NCBI GenBank assembly: GCA_028291645.1
Contig: JAQGNU010000164.1
Coordinates: forward strand, 1 to 40,577
Direction of reading: 5' to 3'
DNA: 40,577 bases
From: Nevskia sp.
GTDB taxonomy: Bacteria > Pseudomonadota > Gammaproteobacteria > Nevskiales > Nevskiaceae
The notes beneath the pieces were generated by a model. The model was not told the origin of the DNA. It did not search any database and saw only the letters and a program-made list of their open reading frames with translations. This document shows, in pieces, positions 25,698 to 34,465 of the stretch. A program made the position numbers and the translations under genes. How positions within the stretch are numbered: the stretch's first letter is position 1; each line of letters begins with the position of its first letter.

Positions 25698-26636
25698 TTA
25701 AGGTGCAGCGCACCAATCGCGCGGCGGCAGGTACTGCTCGATCAGCGCGGCTTCGGGCGAGCCGGCGGGTGGTTGCCAGTTGTAGCGCCAAGACGCCAGC
25801 GGCGGCATCGACATCAGAATCGATTCGGTACGGCCGCCGGATTGCAGTCCGAACAGCGTGCCGCGGTCCCACACCAGATTGAACTCGACATAGCGACCGC
25901 GCCGGTACAACTGCCAGTCGCGTTGACGCTCGCCGTAAGCGATGTCCTTGCGGCGCTCGACGATCGGCAGATAGGCCTTGAGGAAATGATCGCCGACGCT
26001 TTGCATCAGTGCGAAGCTCCGCGCGAAGCCACCGGCATCCCAGTCGTCGAAAAACAGACCGCCGATGCCGCGCGCCTCCTGCCGGTGCTTGAGAAAAAAA
26101 TAGTCGTCGCACCATTGCTTCAGATGCGGATGCGCCGGCGCGCCGCTGGCGGTTTGAAACGCAGCGGTCGCGGCATATGCAGTCGCATGCCAATGGCGCG
26201 CGTCTTAGTCGAAGCCGTAGTACGGCGTCAGATCGAAGCCGCCGCCAAACCACCAGACCGCAGCCTCACCCGGTTTCTCGGCGATGAAGAAGCGCACGTT
26301 CATATGCACCGTCGGTGCATACGGATTGCGCGGGTGGAACACCAGCGATACGCCCATCGCGCGATACCCGCGACCGGCCAGTTCGGGTCGGTGCGCACTC
26401 GCCGACGGCGGCAGCTTGCTGCCGGTGATATCGGAGAAGCCGACGCCGGCGCGCTCGAACACAGCACCGTCGTCGAGCGTGCGCGTCTGTCCGCCACCAC
26501 CCTCGGCGCGCTGCCAGACATCGCGTTCGAAACGGACTTTGCCATCGAGCGTTTCGATCGTCGCGCAAATGCGATCCTGCAGTCCGCGCAGATAGCGCTC
26601 TACAGCAGCGGTGTCGGGAACAGTTGCCGGGTCCAT
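25698..26636 (-). pseudogene. hemF: Oxygen-dependent coproporphyrinogen III oxidase with an internal stop
   Basis: The frame encodes a full-length HemF (312 codons; E. coli has 299) but for one TAA at 26205-26207. Before the stop: [20 protein letters not shown] and [16 protein letters not shown]. After it, in the same frame: [31 protein letters not shown] and [20 protein letters not shown]. The family has an acidic residue at the stop position (YYGFEEDA-like), so a single G-to-T change from GAA would explain it. No other damage is visible, which means recent inactivation, a sequencing error or readthrough. HemF converts coproporphyrinogen III to protoporphyrinogen IX in heme synthesis. It lies last in the dprA-topA-tsaC row. 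Confidence 0.85.
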
Positions 26637-26764
26637 GGATCGATCAGCAGTCGAGTGGACGCCAGTTTAGGTTGCCTCGGGGCAGCCGTGCTTGATCCAA
26701 GGCGATGCGCGCGGCATTCAATTGCCGGACGGTGACATGACATGACCGAACCAGCGGCGGCGAC

Positions 26765-27334
26765 TCAGCGCCGCAGAATCAGTCCGCTGGCAACGTGACG
26801 GATCGGCGTCGGTCGTGACAAATCGCCGAGCGCGCCCGGCACCAGCGCATCGATGCGCCGACCGAAAGCCATACGCACTTGCGTCGCACTGCGCGCCGGT
26901 TCCTGGCTCTGGCGATTGGCGCTGGTCGAAACGATGGCGCCGCCGTAAGCCTTGCATAGGGCGGCCGCGACCGGATGCGCCGTGACGCGGATCGCGATCG
27001 AGTCCCCCATCAATTCGTGGGCACCACTGATCCAGTCTGGGGCGAAATCGGAAGCTGGAAATACCCAGGTCGCCGGGCCGGGCCAGCTCGCCTGCGCGCG
27101 CCGCAGTGCGCTGTTCGACGGCAGCTGCACGTAAGGTTCGAGCTGCTCGAAGCTGGCGCCGATGACGATCAGGCCTTTGCGCCAGTCGCGCCGCTTCAGT
27201 TCGAGGATGCGTTGCACGGCAACACGGTTGGTCGGCTCGCAGCCGAGGCCCCACACCGCCTCGGTCGGATAGGCGATGACGCCGCCGGCACGCAGTGCGG
27301 CGACGGCATCGCGCAGTTGCAGCGCGAGTGCCAC
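26765..27334 (-). CDS. tsaC: Threonylcarbamoyl-AMP synthase
   Basis: A 189-residue YrdC-domain protein that makes threonylcarbamoyl-AMP from threonine, bicarbonate and ATP, for the t6A37 modification of ANN-decoding tRNAs. Visible family motifs are AYPTEAVWGLGCEP near residue 21, LELKRRDWRKGLIVI near 44, and TSANRQSQEPA near 137. It lacks the extra Sua5 C-terminal domain, so it is the short TsaC form. The start is GTG, three bases after the topA stop, so translational coupling is likely. Position before hemF is the typical gammaproteobacterial order. Confidence 0.93.
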   Translation of the reverse strand: MALALQLRDAVAALRAGGVIAYPTEAVWGLGCEPTNRVAVQRILELKRRDWRKGLIVIGASFEQLEPYVQLPSNSALRRAQASWPGPATWVFPASDFAPDWISGAHELMGDSIAIRVTAHPVAAALCKAYGGAIVSTSANRQSQEPARSATQVRMAFGRRIDALVPGALGDLSRPTPIRHVASGLILRR

Positions 27335-27337
27335 CGT

Positions 27338-29821
27338 CTAGCTTTGCTTGGCCCGCGCGTCGGGGCCTGGTTCGGCGGCGATTTTCTTCACGGCCTTCTT
27401 GGCCGCCTTTTTCGCGACTTTCTTGACGGCTTTCTTAACGGCTTTTGGGGCCGCTTTTGGCGCCGGTGCTTTCTTCGCGGCAGCATCGCCACTGTCCGCC
27501 GTCTTGGCTTTCTTGCGGCCACCCTTACCCGGCTTTGCGGCTTCGGCTTCCGCCAGATACGCCTCGCATTCGAACACCGACAGGCTTTCCGGATCGCGCG
27601 TTTTCGGAATGCGCGCGCGGCGTTTGCCGTCGGTGATGTACGGCCCGAAGCGGCCCTTGACCACACGGATGCCGGTGTCGCCGAACAGCTTGATGGTTGC
27701 CGCTTCCAGCGCGGCGCGCTTGCCCTCGATCAACTCGATCACGCGCGGCAGATCGACCGTATACGGATCGTCGTCCTTCTTCAGGGACACGAACTGCGAG
27801 TCGTAGCGCGCATACGGACCGAAGCGGCCGATGTTGACTTCGACTTCCTCGCCGCCCGGCAGATTGCCGAGCTTGCGCGGCAGCTTGAACAGTTCCAGCG
27901 CATCGGCCAGCGAAATCGTGTCGATGCGCTGACTGCCGCGCAGGCTGGCGAAGCGCGGCTTGTCGGTATCTTCTTTGGTGCCGATCTGCACGAACGGCCC
28001 GAAGCGGCCGAGGCGTGCGCTGACCGGCTTGCCGCTGACCGGATCGGTGCCGATCTGGCGCGCTTCCGAAACCTCCTTGCGCGACAGCTCCATCTTCTCG
28101 TCGACGGTCGGCTTGAACTGGCCCCAGAACTTCGCCAGCAGCGGCACCCATTCACCTTCGCCGCGCGAGATCGCATCGAGATCGTCCTCGAGCTTGGCGG
28201 TGAATTCGTAATCGACGTAGCGGGTGAAATGCTCGGTCAGGAAACGGTTGACGATCATGCCGACATCGCTCGGCGTAAACGCCTTGCCTTCGAGCCGCAC
28301 GTAGTCGCGCGCCTGCAGCGTCGAGATGATCGAGGCATAGGTCGACGGCCGGCCGATGTCGTATTCCTCCAGCGTCTTCACCAAGGAAGCTTCGGTGTAG
28401 CGCGGCGGCGGCTGGGTGAAATGCTGCTCCGGCAACAGTTCCAACAACGTCACGGTCTCGCCTTCCACCAGCGGCGGCAGACGTTTCTCGTCGTCCTCAC
28501 CCTTGTCGGGCGCGTCCTCGTCGGCGCTCATGCCGTAGGCGGCGAGAAAGCCGGGTTCGATCAGCACCTGACCGTTGGCGCGGAACGCATGCTTGTCGCT
28601 GGCGCGCAGCTCGGCGGCGACGGTGTCGAACACCGCCGGCGTCATCTGGCTGGCAACGGTGCGCTTCCAGATCAGGTCATAGAGTTTGGCCTGATCCGGC
28701 GACAGATATTTCGCGACCTGCTCCGGCACGCGCGCGGCCGCAGTTGGGCGGATCGCCTCGTGCGCTTCCTGCGCATTCTTCGACTTCGCCTTGAACACGC
28801 GGACCTCGTCCGGCAGCGACTTGGCGCCGTAACGCTGGCCGATGACCTCGCGGATTTCGACCAGCGCGTCCTGCGCCAGGCTGACCGAGTCGGTACGCAT
28901 GTAAGTGATGAGGCCGACCGTCTCGCCGCCGATTTCCGCACCTTCATACAGCTGCTGCGCGGTGCGCATGGTGCGTTGCGCGGTGAAGCCGAGCTTACGG
29001 TTGGCGTCTTGCTGCAAGGTCGAGGTGGTGAACGGCGGACCCGGCGTGCGGCGGCGCTGCTTCTTCTCGACCTTGGCGACGCGCAAACGGCCTTGCGCGG
29101 CCTGCTCGATCGCCGCACGCGCGGCTTCCGCACTGCCGGCATTGCCGAGCGTGAACTGCTCGACTTTTTCGCCGTTGTATTCGAGCAGACGCGCGCTGAA
29201 CACGGCTTGCGTCTTCTCGGCGCGCGCTTCCAGCGTCCAGTATTCCTGCGGCAGGAATGCGCGGATCTCTTCTTCGCGCTCGCAGATCAGCCGCAGCGCC
29301 GGGCTCTGCACGCGGCCGGCCGACAGGCCCGGCGCGATCTTGCGCCACAGCAGCGGCGACAGGTTGAAGCCGACCAGGTAATCGAGTGCGCGGCGCGCCT
29401 GCTGCGCGTTGACCAGATCGGTCGACACGTCGCGCGGATTGGCGATCGCGTGCGCGACTTCGCGCGGCGTGATTTCGTAGAACACCACGCGCTTGACCGG
29501 CTTGTCCTTCAATAGGCCTTTCTCGCGCAGCACCTCGGTCAGATGCCAGGCGATCGCCTCGCCTTCGCGATCAGGGTCGGTCGCCAGGAACAGCGCGTCG
29601 GACTTCTTCAGCTCGGCGATGATCGCGTTGACGTGCTTGATGTTGCGATCGATCAACTGATACTTCATCTCGAAGCCGCGCGCCACGTCGACCGCGCCGT
29701 CTTTCGGCACGAGGTCGCGCACATGGCCATACGAGGCCATGACCTCGTAGTCCTTGCCCAGGTATTTCTTGATCGTCTTCGCCTTGGCGGGCGATTCGAC
29801 GATGACCAGATTTCGGCTCAT
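27338..29821 (-). CDS. topA: DNA topoisomerase I (type IA)
   Basis: An 827-residue type IA topoisomerase that relaxes negative supercoils. The Toprim domain begins MSRNLVIVESPAKAKTIKKY and holds the acidic ATDPDREGEAIAWHL motif; the catalytic tyrosine is Tyr307 in LITYMRTDSVSL. The C-terminal region (from ~residue 560) carries repeated GRFGPFVQIG / GRFGPYARY / GRFGPYITDG units instead of the four-cysteine zinc ribbons of E. coli TopA; I see no CxxC pairs there. The last ~60 residues are a Lys/Ala/Pro tail (KAVKKAVKKVAKKAAKKAVK), histone-H1-like and probably DNA-binding. Confidence 0.95.
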   Translation of the reverse strand: MSRNLVIVESPAKAKTIKKYLGKDYEVMASYGHVRDLVPKDGAVDVARGFEMKYQLIDRNIKHVNAIIAELKKSDALFLATDPDREGEAIAWHLTEVLREKGLLKDKPVKRVVFYEITPREVAHAIANPRDVSTDLVNAQQARRALDYLVGFNLSPLLWRKIAPGLSAGRVQSPALRLICEREEEIRAFLPQEYWTLEARAEKTQAVFSARLLEYNGEKVEQFTLGNAGSAEAARAAIEQAAQGRLRVAKVEKKQRRRTPGPPFTTSTLQQDANRKLGFTAQRTMRTAQQLYEGAEIGGETVGLITYMRTDSVSLAQDALVEIREVIGQRYGAKSLPDEVRVFKAKSKNAQEAHEAIRPTAAARVPEQVAKYLSPDQAKLYDLIWKRTVASQMTPAVFDTVAAELRASDKHAFRANGQVLIEPGFLAAYGMSADEDAPDKGEDDEKRLPPLVEGETVTLLELLPEQHFTQPPPRYTEASLVKTLEEYDIGRPSTYASIISTLQARDYVRLEGKAFTPSDVGMIVNRFLTEHFTRYVDYEFTAKLEDDLDAISRGEGEWVPLLAKFWGQFKPTVDEKMELSRKEVSEARQIGTDPVSGKPVSARLGRFGPFVQIGTKEDTDKPRFASLRGSQRIDTISLADALELFKLPRKLGNLPGGEEVEVNIGRFGPYARYDSQFVSLKKDDDPYTVDLPRVIELIEGKRAALEAATIKLFGDTGIRVVKGRFGPYITDGKRRARIPKTRDPESLSVFECEAYLAEAEAAKPGKGGRKKAKTADSGDAAAKKAPAPKAAPKAVKKAVKKVAKKAAKKAVKKIAAEPGPDARAKQS

Positions 29822-29882
29822 CTCGACTCAAGGGAGCGCGCTGGAATGCGCGTGGGGGCTCAGCTTATACGGCAAGCTGTTG

Positions 29883-29983
29883 CCAGTTTCCAGTTTCCAG
29901 TTGCCGGAGACACCCCGGAACAGGCATGCCGGGACACCGACCGCTCATTTCTCTGGAAACTGGAAACCGGCAACTTGAAACTG
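29883..29983. repeat. Inverted repeat in the smg-topA gap
   Basis: CAGTTTCCAGTTGCCGG at 29891-29907 is matched, with one mismatch, by the reverse complement of CCGGCAACTTGAAACTG at 29967-29983. Extra copies of the CAGTTTCC/GGAAACTG word flank both arms. The element fills most of the 167-base space between smg and topA and is not coding. Confidence 0.7.
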
Positions 29984-29988
29984 CTTTT

Positions 29989-30471
29989 TCAGTGCAGGAA
30001 TTCGCCGTGGTAATAGACCATGTCTTCGAGATGGATCGCGGCTTCTTCCTCGCCGGGCTGATTCACCAGCACCAGCAGGCAGACCCATTTGACGCGTTCC
30101 AGGTCGACATCGTCCTCGATCGCCAGCAGGCGTTCGATCACCAGCTCGCGGCTCTCCGGATTGAGAATGCCGAGCTGCTCCAGATGCAGCAGGAAGCCGC
30201 GGCATTCGGCGGACAGCCGTTCGCACTCCTGCGGCGCGTAAATGCGCAGGGAGTCGGTTCGTCCTGACAGCGTCGGCGCTTCGCGCTGCGATGCGAGGTC
30301 TTCCAGCCAGGCAAAGGCATGGTCGACCTGATCTTCGGGGAAGCCAGCGGCGGCGAGTTCGACGCGGAGCGTCTGCTGGTTGTCGGAGTCTTCGAGTTCA
30401 CCGTCGTGGTAGTTCTCGAAGAGGTACATCAGGACATCGAGAAGTGTTTCTTTCATCTCTCTCGCATCCAA
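29989..30471 (-). CDS. smg: Smg family protein (DUF494)
   Basis: A 160-residue acidic protein starting MKETLLDVLMYLFENYHDGE (the upstream MDAR start is also possible), with the family features NQQTLRVELAAAGFPEDQVD, AFAWLEDLA, and a C-terminal WVCLLVLVNQPGEEEA. Smg is always found near dprA and topA in gamma- and betaproteobacteria. It may relate to the modification of translation or the DprA pathway, but its function is not established. No catalytic motif is visible. Confidence 0.92.
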   Translation of the reverse strand: MDAREMKETLLDVLMYLFENYHDGELEDSDNQQTLRVELAAAGFPEDQVDHAFAWLEDLASQREAPTLSGRTDSLRIYAPQECERLSAECRGFLLHLEQLGILNPESRELVIERLLAIEDDVDLERVKWVCLLVLVNQPGEEEAAIHLEDMVYYHGEFLH

Positions 30472-30528
30472 GGTTGAAATAACGTAACAGATTTACTCGG
30501 CGTCGTTAAGCGCTTTTCAAAAATTTAC

Positions 30529-31650
30529 TTAGCGCTGCAACCGCGAAAACACATCGCCAGGTGCCGCTACGACTTGACCTTCAAGCTCAAGGTTCAGTAA
30601 GGCCGCAGTAATCTGCTCAACTGGCGCACCGACGCGCTCGATCAGACGCTCCAGCGATACCGCCTCGTGACCCAGCGCGCTCAGTACGCGGCGCTGCAGA
30701 TCGTCGGCGGGTATTGTTGAGGCAGCAGATTCCGTGCCGGGTTCCACAACCGGCGCCGGCAGCCGCAGCTGCGGCGCCAGTTCGGCGAGGATGTCGTCGA
30801 CCGTCTCGGTCAGCCGCGCGCCCTCGCGGATCAGCGCGTGGCAGCCGCGCGCCAGCGGGTTGTGAATTGAACCGGGAATCGCGAACACCTCGCGGCCCTG
30901 CTCCGCCGCCAGCCGTGCCGTGATCAAGGAGCCGGATTCGCGCGCCGCCTCGACCACCAGCACGCCGAGACTGAGACCACTGATGATGCGATTGCGCCGC
31001 GGGAAATTCTCCGGCTTCGGCGGCTCGCCCGGCGCGAACTCGGAGATCAGCAGGCCGCGCTCGGCAATCGCGTGCGCCAGATCCTTGTTGCGCGCCGGGT
31101 AGATGCGATCAAGGCCGTTGCCGCAGACCGCGATGGTCAGCCCCTGCGCCGCCAGCGCGCCGCGATGCGCAGCCGCGTCGATGCCGAGCGCGAGGCCACT
31201 GGTGATGGTGAGTCCGCGCCGTGCGATCTCGGCGGCAAAAGCCTGCGCGTTCTCGACGCCCTGCGCCGACGCTGCGCGCGCGCCGACCACCGCCAGCTGC
31301 GGCGTCTGCAGCAGATCGGCATCGCCGCGATAGAACAGCGCCAGCGGCGCTTGCGCGATCTCGGCAAGCGCTTCTGGATAGCGCGCGTCGTCGCGCGTCA
31401 GCAGTCCGCGCGGCGAAGACGTGGTGGCGCCATCGAGCCAGCGCAAATCCTCATCGACAGCCGCCCAGTCGGGCTGGCCCAAGGCCACGCAGAGTTCCTC
31501 GACGATACCAGCGCCGCGCCAGGCTGCAGCGCCGGCGGCGAACACCGCGCGCGGATCGCCGAAGCGCTGCAGCAAGCGCGCGCCGCGACTCGGCCCGAGC
31601 CCGGCAACCCGCAGCAGCGCCAGCCAGTGACGTAAATCTGCCGGAGCCAT
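30529..31650 (-). CDS. dprA: DNA-processing protein DprA (Smf)
   Basis: A 373-residue DprA. It loads RecA onto incoming single-stranded DNA during natural transformation. The N-terminal SAM-like helical domain begins LRHWLALLRVAGLGPSRGAR; the Rossmann core has AVVGARAASAQG, GLALGIDAAAHRGAL, GNGLDRIYPARN and SEFAPGEPPKPENFPRRNRI; the C-terminal winged-helix (QRRVLSALGHEAVSLERLIE) completes the three-domain form. It follows the LysM gene by 27 bases on the same strand. Confidence 0.94.
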   Translation of the reverse strand: MAPADLRHWLALLRVAGLGPSRGARLLQRFGDPRAVFAAGAAAWRGAGIVEELCVALGQPDWAAVDEDLRWLDGATTSSPRGLLTRDDARYPEALAEIAQAPLALFYRGDADLLQTPQLAVVGARAASAQGVENAQAFAAEIARRGLTITSGLALGIDAAAHRGALAAQGLTIAVCGNGLDRIYPARNKDLAHAIAERGLLISEFAPGEPPKPENFPRRNRIISGLSLGVLVVEAARESGSLITARLAAEQGREVFAIPGSIHNPLARGCHALIREGARLTETVDDILAELAPQLRLPAPVVEPGTESAASTIPADDLQRRVLSALGHEAVSLERLIERVGAPVEQITAALLNLELEGQVVAAPGDVFSRLQR

Positions 31651-31677
31651 GGCCTGCGCTTCCGGTCGGCGCCCGCC

Positions 31678-32844
31678 TCAGCGGTGCGTCGGCGTCGGCT
31701 GATGCACCTTGTCGTAGACGTGCGCCGGACGGGTCGCGCTCATCACCAGCGCATACGACACTTTCGGCGTCACCTTGAACACCATCAGCAGACCGGCGTA
31801 CTGCTCCGGCAACTGCACCGGCTTGTTGCCGTACGGATCCGGCACCACGCGGCCGGTCTGGAAAATCGACAGCACCGTGCCCGGATCGAGCCCGGCCTTG
31901 CTGCCGCGATTCAGCGCGACGATCTGGTACTGCGGGATTTCGATGACGCCGTCGAACACCGAGATGATGCGGCCATCGACCGGCTTGAGCGGCGCGTGCG
32001 GATAGAAGTTGGAATCGAAGCGCTGCGTCTCGATCGGCAGCAGGCGATCGCCGATCATCACTTCGCGGTTCGACTTGGTGATCAGCATCTCGGCCGGATC
32101 GCCGCTGGTGCGGATTTCGCCTTCACCGGCCGGCAGCGCTTCGAAACCGAGGCGTTCGCTGGTATCCGGATCCTTGTATTCGTCGCCGATCTGCACGATC
32201 GCCCACGACGTCGCCGGGTCTTTCGGCAGCTTCTTCACATACACGCTGTTGTTGGCGCTGCCGTCGATATGCTCGCCGGTGTACTCGACCACGTAGGGCG
32301 CCTTCTTGATCTCGTCCTCGGTCAGCACACGCGGACCTTTGAGGAAGTTGCGGATCGCCTCGATCGGAATCGCCGGCAGCGCCTGGTCGAGCGACAGATT
32401 GCGCACCTGCGGACTCAGATGCTCGACCACGTCGGGGCCCGCCAGCCGCGGATGACCATCGACCATGATCAAGCTCAGCACATCGCCGGGATAGATCAGA
32501 TGCGGATTCTTGACCTGGCCATTGGTGTACCAGAGCTGCGGCCACTGCCAGGGATCGCGCAGGAAATAGTTGGCGATGCTCCACAGCGTGTCGCCTTTCT
32601 TCACCACGTAACGCAGCGGCGCATCCTCGCGCAGTGACAGCGTGCCCGAACTGGCGCTGGCATCGGCGGCGCTGCTGAGCGGCATGATCGGCCCGCTGTC
32701 TGCGGCGACCGCCGGCGGCGTGCTGCTGCTGAGCGCACCGCTCTGCGGATCGCTCGCGCAAGCGCCCAGCGCGCCCAACAGGGCACAGGCGCTGAAACGC
32801 AGAGCGACGGCGGCACTGCGCCGCATGGCGTTATACTTTTGCAT
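31678..32844 (-). CDS. LysM-domain lipoprotein
   Basis: A 388-residue envelope protein. The start at MQKYNAMRRSAAVA gives a signal peptide ending in the lipobox ALGAC; starts further upstream would bury it. One LysM domain (YVVKKGDTLWSIANYFLRDP, residues ~78-125) should bind peptidoglycan. The remaining ~260 residues form a conserved domain (GDRLLPIETQRFDSNFYPHA, NRGSKAGLDPGTVLSIFQ) with no known enzymatic activity. The gene regularly lies between def and dprA in gammaproteobacteria. It is divergent from def with 119 bases between, which should contain both promoters. Confidence 0.88.
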   Translation of the reverse strand: MQKYNAMRRSAAVALRFSACALLGALGACASDPQSGALSSSTPPAVAADSGPIMPLSSAADASASSGTLSLREDAPLRYVVKKGDTLWSIANYFLRDPWQWPQLWYTNGQVKNPHLIYPGDVLSLIMVDGHPRLAGPDVVEHLSPQVRNLSLDQALPAIPIEAIRNFLKGPRVLTEDEIKKAPYVVEYTGEHIDGSANNSVYVKKLPKDPATSWAIVQIGDEYKDPDTSERLGFEALPAGEGEIRTSGDPAEMLITKSNREVMIGDRLLPIETQRFDSNFYPHAPLKPVDGRIISVFDGVIEIPQYQIVALNRGSKAGLDPGTVLSIFQTGRVVPDPYGNKPVQLPEQYAGLLMVFKVTPKVSYALVMSATRPAHVYDKVHQPTPTHR

Positions 32845-32963
32845 GGGCGGCGGTTCCCCCGTTGACGGCCCCGTTACCACCATTCGGGATTCTGGCATAA
32901 ATTCCAATGGCGACGAATAGTTGACGGCACATCCTAAAGGTTTCGCAATTCGGCGTCCGCGGC

Positions 32964-33464
32964 ATGGCTCTCCTGCAAATTCTGCATCACCCCGATCCGC
33001 GTCTACGCCGCAAGGCAGCGCCGGTGACGCGCTTCGACGACGCGCTGCTGCGGCTGATCGACGATATGTTCGAAACCATGTACGCCGCGCCGGGCACCGG
33101 CCTGGCCGCCAATCAGGTCGGCCTCTCGATGCGCCTGGCGGTGATGGACTGCTCTGACGCGCGCAACCAGCGTGTCGTCCTGATCAATCCGGAAATCGTT
33201 TCCACCGATGAGCAGCAGGAAATGGATGAGGGTTGCCTGTCGGTGCCGGACATCTTCGACAAGGTGCAGCGCTACAACCGTCTGCACTTGCGCGCGCTCG
33301 ACGCGCACGGCGAGCCGTTCGAGCTCTGCGCGTTTGGTCTGATGGCGCAGTGCATCCAGCACGAGATCGATCATCTCGACGGCAAGCTGTATATCGACTA
33401 CTTGTCGCCGCTGAAGCGCGAGCGCATCAAGAAGAAACTGCTTAAAGCAGCGGCTAGTGCTTAG
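32964..33464 (+). CDS. def: Peptide deformylase
   Basis: A 166-residue metallo-enzyme that removes the formyl group from the initiator methionine of nascent proteins. All three family motifs are present: [17 protein letters not shown] (metal-ligand Cys) and QHEIDHLDG (two ligand histidines and the catalytic Glu). Length matches E. coli Def (169). It heads the def-fmt-rsmB cluster. Confidence 0.96.
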   Translation: MALLQILHHPDPRLRRKAAPVTRFDDALLRLIDDMFETMYAAPGTGLAANQVGLSMRLAVMDCSDARNQRVVLINPEIVSTDEQQEMDEGCLSVPDIFDKVQRYNRLHLRALDAHGEPFELCAFGLMAQCIQHEIDHLDGKLYIDYLSPLKRERIKKKLLKAAASA

Positions 33465-33520
33465 TGATTGGTGGCTCGTAGACGCGGCCATCAGACACTA
33501 GCCACTAATCATTAGCCACT
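33461..33520. repeat. Inverted/direct repeat in the def-fmt gap
   Basis: TTAGTGATTGGTGGCT (33461-33476) and AGCCACTAATCATTAG (33500-33515) are reverse complements with three mismatches. The word TAGCCACT also repeats directly (33499-33506 and 33513-33520). It starts inside the def stop region and fills the gap before fmt. Confidence 0.65.
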
Positions 33521-33526
33521 GTTTGA

Positions 33527-34465
33527 ATGAAACTGGTCTTCGCCGGCACTCCCGAGTTCTCCGTCGCCGCGCTCGATGCGCTGCACGCGGCCGGTCATGA
33601 AATTGTCGCGGTCTACACGCAGCCCGATCGTCCCGCCGGCCGCGGCCAGAAGCTGACACCAGCGCCGGTCGCGCGGCGCGCGCGCGAACTCGGCCTCGAC
33701 GTGCAGCGGCCGCCGAAGCTCGATGCCGACGCGCAAGTGCAGCTGCGCGCACTGGTGCCGGACATCATGGTTGTCGTCGCCTACGGCCTGCTGCTGCCGC
33801 AGGCGGTGCTCGACATTCCGCGCCACGGCTGTCTCAACATTCACGCAAGCCTGTTGCCGCGCTGGCGCGGCGCAGCGCCAATCGCGCGCGCGATCGAAGC
33901 CGGCGATCGCGAAAGCGGCATCACCATCATGCAGATGGAAGCCGGCCTCGATACCGGTCCGATGCTGCTGAAAGGCACGCTGCCGATCGGCGCCACGACC
34001 ACCGCTGCGCGCTTGCACGATGCGCTGGCGCCACTCGGCGCAAAGCTGATCGTCGAAGCGCTGTCGCGCATCGCCGCCGGCGATCTGCGCGCCACGCCGC
34101 AGCCGGCAGCAGGCGCGACTTACGCACGCAAGCTGAGCAAGGACGAAGCGCGGCTCGACTGGACGCAAGCCGCCGACGTACTCGCGCGCAAGGTGCGCGC
34201 ATTCAATCCGGCGCCGGTCGCCTGGAGCACGCTGGACGACGACAACGGCGCGGGTGAGCGCGTGCGCTTCTGGAATGCCGAAGCACGCGCGCAGAACAGC
34301 AAGGCCGCAGCGGGCACGGTGATCGACACCCAGGGCGATGCGCTGCTGCTCGCCACCGGCGATGGCAGTCTTGCCATCACCCAATTGCAGCGTCCGGGCG
34401 GACGTCTACTCGCAGCCGCCGAAGCACTGCGCAGTTGGAACATCCTTGGCCGAAAATTCAATTAA
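33527..34465 (+). CDS. fmt: Methionyl-tRNA formyltransferase
   Basis: A 312-residue enzyme that formylates initiator Met-tRNA using 10-formyltetrahydrofolate. Visible: FAGTPEFSVAALDALH at the N-terminus, QPDRPAGRGQKLTP (the loop that grips tRNA), the active-site region CLNIHASLLPRWRGAAPIAR with the conserved Asn and His, and ITIMQMEAGLDTGPML with its Asp. The C-terminal tRNA-binding OB-like domain follows (LDWTQAADVLARKVRAFNP). It lies 62 bases after def and overlaps the proposed rsmB start. Confidence 0.96.
   Translation: MKLVFAGTPEFSVAALDALHAAGHEIVAVYTQPDRPAGRGQKLTPAPVARRARELGLDVQRPPKLDADAQVQLRALVPDIMVVVAYGLLLPQAVLDIPRHGCLNIHASLLPRWRGAAPIARAIEAGDRESGITIMQMEAGLDTGPMLLKGTLPIGATTTAARLHDALAPLGAKLIVEALSRIAAGDLRATPQPAAGATYARKLSKDEARLDWTQAADVLARKVRAFNPAPVAWSTLDDDNGAGERVRFWNAEARAQNSKAAAGTVIDTQGDALLLATGDGSLAITQLQRPGGRLLAAAEALRSWNILGRKFN

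Noticed and set aside
26975-29515. An 846-codon open frame on the + strand opposite topA
   Set aside because: Rich in Arg, Gln, Ala and His with no domain pattern; it mirrors the codon bias of topA and is an antisense shadow typical of high-GC DNA.
32971-33120. Def motif [10 protein letters not shown] as unusual
   Set aside because: The family consensus GxGLAAxQ allows any residue at the second position.
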